Position numbers and translations under genes: made by a program. The notes beneath the pieces are model-generated. The model did no database searches. It was given only the letters and a program-made list of their open reading frames with translations, and was not told the origin of the DNA. Shown in pieces: positions 49,701 to 64,000 of a DNA stretch of 64,000 nt; position 1 is the first letter of the stretch; every line of letters starts with the position of its first letter. The stretch is taken from contig JALDNG010000102.1 of NCBI GenBank assembly GCA_024349245.1, forward strand, positions 1 to 64,000. The letters run 5' to 3'. The DNA comes from Neodontobutis hainanensis. Its lineage: Eukaryota; Chordata; Actinopteri; Gobiiformes; Odontobutidae.

Positions 49701-52700
49701 TAACTAAATAACTTGCTGTGTATTGATTTCATGTACAGACTTATTATCTTATCTTATTATCCTCTTTAACCCTTACATTTATAAGATCACAAAAAAACTA
49801 CATAACCTGGATTCAACTCACACTTAAAGCGCCACTGCGTAACTTTCAGGCGGTAGAGGGCGCAGATGCCACTACAGACTCAAAAACTGGACAAATGAAG
49901 AGTTTAGTTGAGACAGACAATGTTTCATCATTAGTACAAGGCCAGTTCATAATCATAAAACAGGTGTGAAAAGTCATGGACATTTTTCTCAAGGGAAATA
50001 AACACAACAATTGAGAAAACAGAACCGCAATTAAGTTTGGATGGCACAATGGAGGCACTCCTACTCACCTGCAATAACACAAACAAGCAAAACAAATGGA
50101 GCTGAAGAAGAAAGGCCATAAAGAGAAAAGGTCAAATATCCATCCTGCAAACAAGCTTTGTTTGAGAAAACAAAAGCCTCTGACACGGCAGTTACTTTTG
50201 TCTGTTTTACTGCTCCTGACGGCTCCAACACTAAATGGTTGTTCCTCATGTGTTTGCATTCAGGCTGAGGTGAATATGGCTCAAGGCAGAGGCAGTGAAA
50301 TAAAAAAAATTGTGCGCCAAAAGATTGTGCTCTCCCACAGAGATAAAACTGTAACATGGAGCGTTGTATCTGAGAGATAGCAGACGGCGCTCATCACTCC
50401 CAGTGCACGGCATCAGTATCACGCTTTAGGGCTCTGTTCAGTTTCACTAAATAGAAGACTGGTGGGTAAAAATGAATCCTTCAAATGAACCTGCCAAACA
50501 TCTTGGGTTGGACTGGTACGCTTTCCAAGATGACAGTGATCCCAAGTGGAAGCAAACAAAATCTGGATGACATTCAGAATAAAAAGATGAAAATCCTTGA
50601 GTCTTTTTGCAGATCTGTTCCCTAAATTTAACTGAGAGATAAACGTTTCAAACTATGAGTGAGCCTGTTTTAAACAATGCACAATGGAAATTAAATGCAT
50701 AGTTAACAACAACCTTTGTAGAGGCACTGTAGAGGGGTAAATACAAATTCTACATTAACACAGAAATTGAAAGGAACCCTTTTTATTGAAATTTGTAGCA
50801 GAGAAAGACAAAAACAGAACAAATACTAAAGACTGACAGAACTGACCTGAGAAGACTCATACAAATCAACTGCCATCATGTTACAAAATATAAATGGATT
50901 CCCATAAAACAAAAACTAATTTTAAAAGGTAAATTTATCAGTAATCCCATGTGGAACAGTTCATCCCCAGAGAATTTATTATTTAGCAGCATTTAGTGTT
51001 CATCACAATTGATGTGATCAGGATCTTTATTCAAAAAGGCAGAAATTATTGATAAATTAAAGATGGTGGATAAATGTTATCCACTAAAACCCACCATAAT
51101 TTTTGTAAAATAAATTGAGTTTATATAGTTTTCTAGTCTAAAATACCTAAAAGACCTAAAATGATTAGGACTCGGATTGTGACTTAGACTTTAAGTAAAG
51201 ATAACTCAACTCAGATTTAAATCGGACCAGATTGACTCAGACCTGAAAACTGATGAGAGCATGATTATAACTTGAGCCAGTGAATTTGATGTGTTAATAA
51301 AATAGCTTCAGGCTGTCCTGCCCTATTCACTTTACAAATAAATCCATTGTTAACACTTACTTAACCAGGGCAGAACCTCTTTTCTTTTCATTACCAGCTT
51401 CAGTAAACCCCAACAGAATAAAGTTGACAGATCTCGCAGAGCCAAATCCGGTGTAAAAATGCATCTTTGACCGTCTGAAAGTATGACGCGTCCAGAGTCA
51501 TGCATGTAAATTATCACCATATTTGCATTTTCCTCTTTTTTCCTTTGCCTTTGGGGATCTATTTGTCAGATTTTACCACTTCTAAAAAAAATAACTCCTG
51601 TAGTGTGAAGTCGAGACATTGTGTACACTTCATGTGGCATCCCGTGCGGCGACTAATACTAAACTACACCACCAGCGAAGAGGTGGTGGCGGGCAGAGCA
51701 GCGGGTCAGCCTCAAGGACACAGCTTGGCGAGAGTTGGGATGTCACAGGAAGTCTATTTTCCACTCCAGGTATTCAACTGATTGGACTTTGGAGGCGGAC
51801 TTACCTGTGGCCAATTAACAATCAGCTCACAGACTGTTTGCCCTGCCATTCTCCCGGAGAGCCACATTGAACTGGGAATGCACGTTTTTCTATCCCACTC
51901 TGTTAGTGTATGGGTCAGTGACCGCCGTTTTAATAACTGACAGCACATAACCTTGATGCATTGACCTTAGCCTGAGAGGAAAAAAAACACTCCTCTTCAC
52001 TGCTCGGAGGATAGAATTTGGGGTCACAACTCTCCTTTTCCCATGAAAGATTTTGTGTGTGTTTGAGACTTTACTAAAGAGCGAGTCTCAGTGTTGGAAA
52101 ATTTCATTTCATTTTGCCCTCCCACGACTTCAGAGACTTATCAGTAAAGCCCACTCTTTGTAATAAAACACCAAGACAAGCCGTTTGTCATTTGTACCCT
52201 GCAGTGAACGGCCTTGTTCACTCACAAGGCATTGGTTTGTGGTAAAGAGTGTGAACAAGTCTGTAAAAAAAATTTAATTACACTGTCTATCTTAAACGTC
52301 ACGCACTCCAACAAATTATTGGACTGCTTTTAAGCTTGATTACAGCATACAACAACATTTAAACATATATTTCCAACTATTTCTAGCCAAAATGAGATGG
52401 TGGAGGAGTATTACAATGCTCCATAGTACAATCTTTTTTTCAATTTGCATCACTGACAATATATTGAGTCATTTATCTTTGAATTATGTTTGTGTAACCC
52501 TTTTTGTGATTCATTTCACAATTAAATTAGTCTTTATTACCACTCAGATTTGGCCAGGTCACGTTTCTTCCTGGAAGATGATGGTTCACTACTCATCTCT
52601 AACCAACCTTAGTCATAAAGGTTGGCACTACAAATGAAGTCTTAAAATAATATTTCTACAGAAAACATTATCATTCTCATCCAGGAAGACCCAAAACTTT

Positions 52701-55700
52701 TTCCTTGCCACTGTCGCCCTTGCTCACAGGGATTGTTGTGTTCCAAGACCAGAGTCATGAAACTACTTTGTTGTGATTTGTTGCCTGTTAATAGACTAAA
52801 AGGCTGACACTTTTCCCCACACAGTTTTCAGACAAATATTACTATGTTACTATGCTATACAATTATGGTTTATTGTGTATTTGTGATCTCTTATTTCTTC
52901 ACATTTTAAAAATATCATGCCCCAGTTGTTGTGAAAGAACTAAAAGTAGTAATATAAAGCATTTAGCTCACACATAAGAACTACTTATTATAGCTGTAAA
53001 GTGAAAGTAAGAATAAAACAAATATGATGTGGTTAAACTGGAAAAGGATGTGTTTTCTTTCATTGATTAGCCTGCCTTAGTCATTATTGTGGCCAGGTCA
53101 CTTTCCAGGAAGCTTTTTGAATCATTTATCCACCCACTGTGCTTTTTCACACTGCCAGGCTCCTGAAACAAAACAAAAGCCACTGACCATTGCACAATCT
53201 GCCAGACGCCCCACCTCCCCTTCTGTCTTTTCTTGGCCTCTTCTGTTCCGTATCTCCAGCCCACCCGTTTTCCATCACCGCCTCCCCCACCCCAGGTTCT
53301 TGGCAGCGCTTGGTGTTCACCCACCTTGTCTAACTAGCAGGTTGTGTCAATGTCCCTGCCCCGTTTGTGTGTGTCTCTCGCAGTCGTCTAGACATGGTTT
53401 CCTCTCCGATGTTTGTCTTTCTCCTCAGGCCAGCTGATCTGTGCAGCCAGGAATGTTGCCGTTACCGCTGCCGTACTCCTCACACAGACTCTCTGTTAAT
53501 ACTCGCACAGTGCAACTCTTTATCGCTCCTCAGATTTTCATCTTTCATACTGATACATGGTTTTTCTCCCATTTTCTTTCTTCTAGTGTGTCTTTTTTAC
53601 CTATAGGACGTATGTTAAAAACCATTAGGCAGCATGCATTTCAGACTTGTGCACTAATCTTCTCCTTTTCCGAGGACACACAAGAAATACAGAACTAACA
53701 TTTTTGAAAAATAAAATATGACATAGTTTGCCAAACATTAAACAGACAGTACCTGATAGTGTTTTCTTCTATTTGGAAAAAAATGTCTAAATCCTAAATA
53801 GTATATTGTAAAAGCAATCATTTGTGTGAAAAAAAAAAGACGGTACAGGGACGGTAAAAAAAGAAAATCAGGTAGCTTTAAACTGGGATTACATATTTTT
53901 TTCACTCCTGCATTTAGTTTGACGATTTAATCACACAGCTTTTTGTATCAGACGTCATCTAATCTTTATAGATTTTAATTGATAAGAATGATCAGCAAAT
54001 TAAACGCAGATAAATGTTATCAATGCTTCGATGCAATGTTTAACGAGGCGGAGATAATGGCAGGATCTCTACAGTCTAATGGGTAACTCCAAAGCTAAAC
54101 GTTTCCGGTAAGCGCTAAATGCCGGTTTAATGTAATGTGTTATTTGTGGTGGAAAACGGCTCCGGTTTGACCTTTTTTTGTTTTATTAAAGGAAGCTAGA
54201 ATGGTTACTATGCTGCTGTTGGAGGAGAGTGTTAGGGCTGAGGGAGGGATGGCAAAAGAAAATCAGATATTGGCGCTTTAACGAGGGGTATTTTTGTTTT
54301 AACACAATCAATAAAGTTGTACAAAAGGGCATTGATACTTGAACACTTCAATACTGAACTATATCTGCAATTCATCCAATTATTTTAGGAAAGGACTACT
54401 AGTTTAAAACAGCAAAGTATTTCAATAAGATTCTGTGCATATATATAGACTATAAAGCAACACATTCATTTAAATATATCTATAAAACCATATTAAGACC
54501 TGGGCCACTGGGAATTATATACGTTTTTGACGTGATTAAGTTCAGGCATTACTTTGTTGGTTAGGTTTAGAGTGAGAACATTTAATTCAATTATTTCATT
54601 ACATTTTGTCAACTTGCGCCTTTACATTTCTTTTTTTCTACTCTCACAGAAACATGTAATGCCTGGTATTATTACAAAGCTCTAAGTCTCTTACAGCACT
54701 GTCAATTCCAAATATGGGCATATTTCCTTTGTAGAAACAACCAACCGCTAAAGTGTGCGAGGGAATCTACATCTAATCCTTGAAACTTGTCTGTTTTTTC
54801 TTACATTCTGAGTCAGATAGCTCCACTTCAGTAGCACCTACAAGAACCAAATTTTCCAGTCTAATACTCTTAACTATATTCTGAAGGTGTCTACAGAGGG
54901 GCAAAAAAAGGCTATTGCTAGTATCGTCAAAGCACAAAATAAGATATCCAGAATCCTCTCTGTAAAAGCCCTTTCATCTAATACGTCTACAAAATAAACC
55001 AAGACTTTTAAACCTGGTCCTTTCCAATTTCCAGGTTTTGTTTTTGGAAATGTATGCAAACTTGAGCATATTTAAGTATATAAGGCCTCACTTGCATATT
55101 AAAGCACCAGTAATAAGCTGGAGACGTTTCACAGTGATATCTGCTAATTAAAAAAATTGTCTACGCCCTTAAACCAGAATGTGGCGTTTTTATTTAAACA
55201 TTATCATAACAGTCTTTCTGTCTTGTTATGCCATGTTTAATAAAAGGTTATACACTATATACAAATCTAGCACTCTAACTAGATCCGCTGCCTGCAGGAA
55301 GGCACAAACCTTGACCAAATAACGGTTTATTATGTCTTAGGATGAAAAAGCATGTAGTGCCGCTGATCTTTTTGAATCATCTTTGGCTCATGAATATTCA
55401 CGATGCTGCCACCTTTGGGAAAAGAATGACTGTCTGTGCATCTTTATGTGCCATATGTGTTGCACATTCCTCTGAAGCCAATTTATGTAGTGTACACAGT
55501 GGCAAGTATTTATACTCCATCTTTTAAATCACACAAATTACAAACAAATCAAATTAAAGGGAGCGTGAAGGTAGCAGGAAAAGGCTCACAGGGACTTATA
55601 CTCATCAAAATGAAAGGCATAAAAAAAGGTCTCACATTTTGCAGTTGTTTTATTATGTACAGAATATAATAAGTTTATAAAACAGAGTGCTGTCATAACT

Positions 55701-56990
55701 ACAGCATGAATAATCTTCAAAGGCAAGGCAGCAAATATAATGTAAGCCCCTAGAGTTTACATCCATGTCATATGACCTTTAGTATAATATATATAATATT
55801 AGAATAATTGAATAGTTCTTTTCTATTAAATGAAGTGTTTGAGCTAGATTTCCAGGGGGCGGGGCCTACACACACAGATTTAAATGGCATATTGTGACAT
55901 GAGTGAAAAGTGTGTTGATTAGGCGAGATCAGGCAACATCCAGTGTCTGATCTGTAGCTGATTTCGTTTTCCACGTCAGAAAACCCTCAAAATAATTTTG
56001 ACGCCATATATTGCAATTTTTTCAAAGATGTTTATTTTATGGTGAACTGTTTAATAGTGATGCTTTAAACTGCCTCTGGATGCAACTGATTAGACTTAAC
56101 CAAAAAGAAAAATGATCTAAACATGTACAAACAAAGCATTGCATGAATCCAGCGTTATTTTAAAAAGCATGTAGCCTCACACGTGTAACTTAACAAAGTG
56201 AATAAACATGGCTGGCCACAAGAGCTTCAGTTGGAAAAATAAAAACTAGTAAAGTTGCTGATAGAGTTTTTATGTGAGAACGTGTGGCATTACCAAAGTG
56301 TGTTGCCACTGACCAAGACGTAACCGAACTGTGACTGGGTGTGCTTGGTTTTATCCTGTTGGGCTATTTACACAGCTGCCAGCTTTTTTATTTTTAAATT
56401 CTGCACCAGTTTCTCTTGATCCAAGTGAATTTTGTGAATATAAACAGTGCATCATCAGACAGAAACTATCCATTTAAATAACTGAATTCTGCCTGAAAGA
56501 TATAATACAAAGTTTTGTCCTAATGTATAATTTTTCCTGTAAAGCGTGTTCCATTACTCCTTTATGTATAATTTTTTTTACTGAACGCATTATATAGTTA
56601 CATCTCAACTGCAAATGCCGACATGAGCCATCTTTGAGCGTACTTATTCAATGGCTTACATTTGTTCTCATTTTTACAAAATTGAGTCATGAAGCTGCAT
56701 TGATTTAGTCCTTTCAAATTAAACTATCTCTCCCTATTGCGGTTCTTGCATTCGTACCCTTCACTGCCTGCCTCTTCACCCGGGCTCTCTCTCTCATCTC
56801 TCGTTGTGGGCCTTCAGGTTGTAAAAATTAATCTTCATAAAAAGAAAAAAAAAGTTTGTTCTTTCATCTCCCTTGGCCCTCGCTCAAAAAGACACAGACC
56901 TCGACACAGGTTTTTATGCACGAACACACTCTTCCTCACACTTTTAAATTAAACTGATAAAATTCTCTTTCTAGTTGGCCTTGACTGCGA
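49701..56990. other. Gene-free stretch
   Basis: No supported exon. GC-richer or well-structured blocks at about 50100-50260 and 53070-53200 might be conserved regulatory DNA. The pyrimidine-rich frame at 53087-53437 reads as low-complexity Pro/Ser/Cys and is rejected as coding. Confidence 0.4.
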
Positions 56991-56991
56991 C

Positions 56992-57097
<106 letters not shown>

Positions 57098-57099
57098 CG

Positions 57100-60000
57100 G
57101 CACTGGCCACACATCTCCCATAAATAAGCAATGGGGAGAAAAAAGACTAAGTCACGTGGCGTTCTTTGGAACCTTCCTTGAGCTCACTAAAAAGAATAAA
57201 TATGAATTGTTTACAAATCATTTTTTGACTCTGTTTGACGTATACAGGAATAAAGAAATCACACAAATATAAAAAAACACGCTCATGAGTCCAGAAAGAA
57301 AGTACTTGTTAACAAGAGCCCACTTATAATAGCTTGCACTTCTCTTATATATCGTTTGTTAATTTTGAGCTTTGTAACCTCTTTGACAGTGGTAGCTTGT
57401 CAAAAACAATTGTAGAACATCTAATCTTGAAATAAATGAGCTTCAAGCCTTGCAGTCAGATCATGGCCTCCGCTGATATTATGCAAAAAAAACAACAAAT
57501 TCAGTCAAGAAGTTGTGTCCCAGGTTCCTCACCCACAGTGGCCTCTCAAACACAAATTAAAACAGCACTAAGTAACTCAAACTCCCATCAGCCATCATCA
57601 CTGGAGGTTAGAAATGCCTGGATGACACTGAGCACACACACACAGCGCATCTCTAACCATCTGCTTAACTTATCAGGCCCTCTCGCTTGCAGTTGCCGTA
57701 GAAACCAAAGCAAACAGAAACGCTGGGCTGCCACACAGCACAATGCATCTCTGTCTTCTTCTCCATCTCTCCAACTCCCTGGGCTCCGTTCCCTCAATCC
57801 TGCGCTCCCTGGGCCCACCACTGCTTCGCTGCATCGTTTCTCCTCACGTTCCTTGTCGATGCTGTCTTTTTTGCCTCGCTAACTTTGTTGTCTATTGTTC
57901 CCTTTTACCCATCTTTCTTTTTTTTGCTTTCTCTGTCCTTCTTCCAAAGGCCACTCAGCCAATCAAGCCACTAAATTGAATTTCCGTTTCTGCTTTCTAC
58001 GTAAAATACAGCTTTTTCCTATTTATTTTTTAATGGAGAGGAACGTAAGGGTCACATGTTCATATCTGGTATACGCTCCAGGGCAATATGGCAGAGACAC
58101 ACATATGGATTTATGTGTGGACATAATGAAATCCCATTTACTGCATGGTTTGTTCTGTGTCACAGACCATCTGGACAGTCTGGTTAGACTAAAGTAGATA
58201 CATATTACCGTATATAGATTCTGAAATGACATAATATAAGTGTGTATTTTATTTGTAAAAGTGAAACTATTGCATACTTTTCAATGTAGTTTTTAATGTC
58301 TGCATGTTTGTGAGTTCATAAAGAGTGAAATAGTCTAATGAGTTCCAGGGTGATAGTGTTTTATCAGGAAGAAGGAGAGATGGAGGAGCATTAGATGTGG
58401 AAAGAAAGTGTGTGTGCACTCCAGAAAATTGTAGTAAGCAATGGATTAAAGTTGCTCGCAGATTAGCAGTGAAAAGAGCTAAGGACATGGATCTCATAGG
58501 TCAAGGTCAAGTTTATTTATCTGGCACATTTACACCAACCATTACTGACCTGCAGTCCTTTTATAAAATGACTGGATCTTTAAAAACTTCTGTAACTGCT
58601 GTATGTAACTCATGTATCGTTTTCCTCTCTCTTCTCAAACTCTTTTCACACAAAGTCATTTATTTTTCAAAGTCTATTTTCTCAGAGACTGCTTTTACAA
58701 GAGTATTTTACATTTCAGATTTACTGGACCGTAAAAACTCAAATTCAGCTTCAGTCCGTATTTAAAATGCAATGTATTCTGCATTGTTGCAGAAGGACAC
58801 CACTTTATTTGAATCAGTGACTTTCAAAAATAAGAGTCTGCATATACTGCTTTTTTCTTTGATCAAAGAAACATAGGCAGAATTGATAATGTTGGTTTTA
58901 TTTAGTTGGTTTAATTTAGATAATAAATGAGAATATAATATTTCTTGCTTCATTGGACAAACAGTTCCTGCTTAAAAATAAAACCTACACACATGTACTT
59001 TGAGAGGCTTTCGTTTGAGTTAATAAATAGGACAGCTGCACATATATCTGGAGCAAACGGGAGTCAGCCATGCTTCGACACAGCTGTAAAACGTTAGTAG
59101 CACCGTGACATTAAAGGAACATTTGATTTACAGGGTTAGAGGTTTGGCATGTATGAAAACAGGCGTATGAGAACAGTTTTATGACAACAACATATCTGCC
59201 ACAGGCCAAGGGTTGTCATAAGACGTCTCACCTCATCCATAGAACGACCGGCTTCATTACAGTTTGATAATAAAACGCACACAAGCACCAAACAAACTGA
59301 TCTATACACCGCACAGGCTGTATTTGTTAGTTACTAAGCACTTTTTTCACCCTGCAGTACATTGATCCGTATAAATGTTGGTATAAGTATGAAACATCTA
59401 TTCCCAGATTTATTTCAAGAAAGGACAAAACACAATCTATGACTTAAGATTTGTTTGATGTTATATGAAATGTACTGTAAAGAGTCACCAGTACATAGCA
59501 GAGGTTATATTGTAACTGTCTGAATACTACATACTAGTGTTGTACATAAGAAGGGTCTGACCTTTATGGCAAAAAGTAGGGGTCTCGGTCCGGTTTGTCT
59601 GTATTTGGCAATAGTTCTGACTTTTGAACCAAATGCAGGAAGTCATAGAAAATTGAACACACAAAGAGAAAAAGGGGAAAGGACAAGGGTAAAAAATAAC
59701 CTAGACACAGATTATGTTGTTTTTTACAGCTACACTACAGTAGATAGCTCATGTGCAGCCAACAGTTTCCTAATCAAAGTTATTATAGGGATTAAAAACA
59801 TGTTGTTTGTTTTAATTCTATGTTAATAATAGCATGTCTCAATAGGCCCTACACCAGTCTGATCCTTCTTCTTCTCAGTTTAATGTAAAATGAGCTGCTG
59901 AAGAGACACATTCACCACATTAAACACCGTGTACAAGAGTCATACCCTCACTGCTGTGACGGTCAGGGAAAGACTGATTAAACCAAAGTTAGTAAACTAA

Positions 60001-63000
60001 ATAAATACAAGGAACTATTTCTGAGTTCTTACTGTAAACTCCCAGGTGTAAAAACGCCATCAAACTTTTATTATTTCAAATCTAGCCCACAACTGGTTTT
60101 GCATCAAACCTTTTCTTGGTTTAAGAAAGGACTTGTGTTGTTTGGATTTGGCAGTATCTCTCGATATTCCCTGGTCTTCCTCACTTTGTCACTACTTGAC
60201 CCTGCAGCCATTAAAAAACATCTGAGACAAAGTCTGAATACTGCGTAGCCCTTTCTTAAACATTTGCGTTGAATCTGTGAAAACACCTGCACTGCACCAC
60301 GCTGGGTCTGAGACTCAGCCCCTGAAGCTGCCCTTGCCTCCGGCAGAAAACGTGCATGTGTGTGATGGATGTCTTAGGTGAGTAGGTTAATCTCTTGCTA
60401 ATGTAGATGAATTGTCCACAGCCCATGTTACACAAAAAGTGCAAACACACACCCACACACACAGTTGAATTATACACACACACTTAGCAGATAACTTGTC
60501 AGAGAAACATGTAAAGAGCATCGAACGACAGAAGGTGAAGGTGACAGGACAGCGCACAAGGCAAAGGAACACTGCATCTGCATGTCTTTGTAAAGATAGT
60601 TACAAAGGAATCACAGACAAAAGAAATAGTGGGCAAAGGATCAGACGTCCCGCAGCTCAAGCTCAAGTCCAGAAAATAATGGCTCTAAAAAGCAAAGCCC
60701 AACAATGTTCTAGACTTACTTTCTATTCTGGCACACTTTTCCGAAGATCCATCTGTAGATTTTTACTGTGGTAATATTCTACAGGAATAGTTTTCAGACC
60801 AATGAACAGTCTCTTGAGAATAACCTCACATTACGCTCAGACCTTTGACAGAACACTGTGGACTGGAAGTGTCAAAGATGCTCTTTCAAGGCGTCTTTAT
60901 AAAATATTTTATTTAACTTTAATAATCCCCAAGGACTAATACAATCAAAACTTTAAAATGATTATATTATCATTACTCTGTACTTTCACTGGCACTAGCG
61001 ACAAAGACTGTGATGGCACTGTTACATTCATGTTTTGTACTTTTACAGCTGATTTAGCAATTTTTTTTTAAGTTTCTATTATTTTATCCCAGGTCTTGTA
61101 CAGCAATACTACAGCAGCACAAAGATACACTTATTTGGCTTACATAACTCTGAGGCCTGCCTGTCTCTGTGTCTGTCATTGTGACGGGCAGCAGTCATTC
61201 TTTGAAGTCTTTGCTCAGCTGTACAGAGCTACCCCTGAATCTGCATCGCGCCTCTCGATGCTTCTACTAAAAAGCTCATCAACACCCCTGCTAACTTTGT
61301 TATTGATGCCAGAAGCCACTGGCCCAGAGCCAGTCAACGCAGGCCGATTCTTTCAACGCAAGCACCCAGCCCAGGTTTGTACCAGCTGCACCACAGTGAG
61401 ACATCTTCACACGCGATAGAACCATATACTGCGCAAAATCAGTGCGTAATCAAATAAGACACAGCAGAAAAAGGAAAAAATTGGAAAAACTCTGAGATAC
61501 TTTTTGTTGTTAAATCTATAACTAAAATGTGGTTTTAATCCCATGTTTATTTATTTTTGCATTTGATTGAATTACTTACCAATAAAATATCGGCAGCTTT
61601 TCGAGGCCTGTACTTTGTTGTGTCAGCCATAACCGTCCGACAGCTCACTCTTTAATCACAGATGTTAAAATAATCTCTCTGGTAATGGGGGAAAGACAAA
61701 TGATTGAGAGCAATCACTTTAGAAGTTGTAAAATTTTGACTGATTCATCCTCCTTCAGCATTTCACAAGTGATTACTTCAAAGAACTTAAAAAACATCTC
61801 TCGACATAATTCATAGTATTGGAATAGTTTAAATTCTTTCTTTTCCTTCTTGCTCTAAATAAACATACTCAAATCGATGTGTATTTTCCAAATAAATACT
61901 AAATAAATCCTAACAAAAACAGGACAATTATTTTAGTTGTACTGAAACTAAGACACTCCAAAAGGCAAACGCTCTCCAAGTCTTGATAAAACCCGGTGTA
62001 TTCTTAGTGCTTTCTAACAAAGTATACCTTCGTCCTCTGCAGTCTGCAGGAGCTAGCTTCTCCCAAACTGTCAGTGCATCTATATAAAATGCACAGTCAG
62101 TGAAAAAGTGCTCATTCAAAACTCCTGGGCTCCTCAATCTCAGACTGGGATGACTTTTTGACCCACTGCACTTCCTGCTTCAGACGGTCCAGCGGCGCAG
62201 CGGGACACCGGCTCAGCTGCAACTCCAACATGAAACACATTCTCCCACCGTTTAGCACAACGTTAACATAAAAGACTAATCCAAACTGCTATTGAGGATT
62301 ATTATCAAGTAAAAAATTGAGATTGGTCAATGTTAAGTCAAATTGAAATCCCTTACAAATCTGTTTATTTAGTCTTTACAATTTTCAAGGACTATATTTG
62401 TGTAATATGTCTGTTTTTATTTATATAATCAGGCACATTTCCATGGCTGTGTTATAAAAGCTTTGAAATAGATTGTGAAAGTGCTTGTAAACTGTTTAAA
62501 TTGAACATAAATGTGTATTAATAAAAGCACTCGGCGCAACGTAAAAAACAAAAAACAAAAGAAATGCTTTTTAAACACATATTTCATAAATATCCCACTT
62601 GTCGTAACTGTAAACTTATTCACAAGCATGCCCCATTATTATAGAGCAACAAACAATAAGCCATGGACAAGTCAAAAACACTCATTTGTGTTGACAGATG
62701 ATGTTGTGTCACATTACAATATAAATTTATAAAAGCTGTTGTTGTGAACACATTATTATCCATAAAACCTGGTGCCACAGCTGAATAAAGCTTTATTTTA
62801 AACGTTGACACGTCTAGTATCCCGAGCTCTTATATAGAAAATGTGTCGACTAGCCTTAAAACAAAAGATAATTTCAGAAGCATGTGCAGTAGGCAGAAGT
62901 CAGTTGTAGCTTTTATTTCTGTACTCACAGTCATGTTGCAATTCTCAAAGCCCCTATTGTTCAAATAAGTTGAGTGTTGCTCACTGACCACTCAAGGCCA

Positions 63001-64000
63001 ACACTGTTTAGAACATAATTTTACTTCACAACACCAGAGTGTATTCAGATTTACTGCCAGAACCTCGGTTTCAGCAGATTGAGGCAACAATTAATCTTTG
63101 ATACAAGTGGCTATTAGCTTTTTTTCAGATTCATTAAAAACAGATGCTTCTACTTACTTATTAGTAGTTAAACTAGTCAAATTCTTGCACAAATGTATAG
63201 GATATTGTCCATTTATAAGTTTTCTCCTTTGAGTGTTGGTTCAGGCAGTCAATGGAAATACAGGACAATATAATTATGTTCAGAAAACAAAAATCAATAG
63301 CTTAGGTTTAACGTTTGATTCAATGGAAGATTAGATTCGGGTTTATTAGGGATGTTCTGTCTAAACTGGGTTGACTATAATAGAACATTTGAACTAAATA
63401 TCAATTAACCAAATTTCTCTTGAAAATTGTACTTGCTGTCAATTAATACAGTGTGTGGACTGAAGACATTAGCCATTTTGGATGAGGGTTCTTCGATTTT
63501 TTGCTGAAGAAGGGTTTGTTGAGAATGCTGATCAGTTTGTTGTTTAAAATGCGACTTAATAACTCCCACAGATTCCCACCTCAGTAATTACTCAAGTTTA
63601 ATTGACTGCAGTCAAAATAATAAATGTGGATATAAAGTCTTGACACCAGATGTTAAGACCGAGTGACTGAGCTGAATACAGCACTGAGCAGAAAAGTGTA
63701 ACATGTGTTTTATTACATGCACCACAAGTACTTATTATTCAGTATATGGACACTTTTGGCGACTTTCATTTGGACTTAAATCATACATATTCTATTTTAA
63801 AGCCAATTAGAAAGTGGCTAATGTAGCTAATGTGGCTCCAGCGCCCTGTGACGGGATAAGCAGTAGAATAATATAAAAACTATTAAAACTGTTGATAAAA
63901 AAATCTAAAAAATTTATTTTCTCACAGATTATTCTTATCACAAAATGCTATTAGGTGACTCAACAGTTTTCTAGTTTCACCCACAGTCTCCTGGAATAAC
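57100..64000. other. Gene-free stretch to the window edge
   Basis: No gene supported. A short minus-strand frame at 62112-62240 is the only mildly protein-like item (see the hunt section). The stretch at about 58495-58540 (GGTCAAGGTCAAGTTTATTT) resembles wording of common fish repeats. A gene may begin beyond 64000. Confidence 0.4.

Noticed and set aside
57436..57882. Plus-strand frame of 148 codons, the longest but one in the right half
   Set aside because: Low-complexity Ser/Gln/Pro text, no motif, no splice partner, and an overlapping open frame on the other strand. It is more likely chance or non-coding conserved DNA.

Overview
The window is nuclear DNA from a vertebrate, almost certainly a teleost fish. 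It holds intron-containing genes with GT-AG junctions, AT-rich intergenic DNA, CA and AAT microsatellites, Tc1/mariner remnants and tRNA-derived SINEs of types common in fish. No bacterial, viral or organellar gene organisation is visible. The exon models below were built by eye from reading frames and splice signals, not from transcripts.

Three genes look functional, and all are on the minus strand between 13.2 and 24.4 kb. The best supported are clptm1l (17 coding exons, 23695 down to 20156) and rplp1 (4 exons, 17885 down to 16133). rplp1 has a recognisable TATA box and an oligopyrimidine start site. The third, about 14666 to 13224, would encode a single-pass membrane protein with a charged, helical, probably coiled-coil tail; its first exon was not found and I do not recognise its function. 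The order along the minus strand is clptm1l, rplp1, membrane protein, with about 2.3 kb (holding a dead Tc1 transposon) between the first two.

The left end (0.6 to 5.1 kb) is a graveyard of degraded coding DNA. It has a minus-strand fragment resembling the cysteine-rich tail of P2X7-like proteins, then a 40-bp satellite built from telomere-like CCCTAA words. Next comes a plus-strand THAP/P-element-type transposase gene that lacks its catalytic core. From 5.1 to 13.2 kb no gene is recognised, apart from a 236-bp insertion with a 16-bp target duplication.

From 24.5 to 64 kb no exon could be supported. This desert holds a 1.7-kb dispersed repeat with internal duplications (24.88 to 26.63 kb), a perfect 21-bp hairpin, SINEs at 37.1 to 37.8 kb, an inverted pair of dispersed repeats (34.0 and 35.8 kb), a 40-bp tandem repeat at 29.3 kb and a roughly 51-unit CA repeat at 57.0 kb. 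Several compositionally balanced, non-repetitive blocks may be conserved regulatory DNA, but alignment to other fish is needed to say so. I found no convincing undescribed system. The items most worth following up are the core-deleted THAP transposase, the uncharacterised membrane protein gene and the telomere-like satellite.
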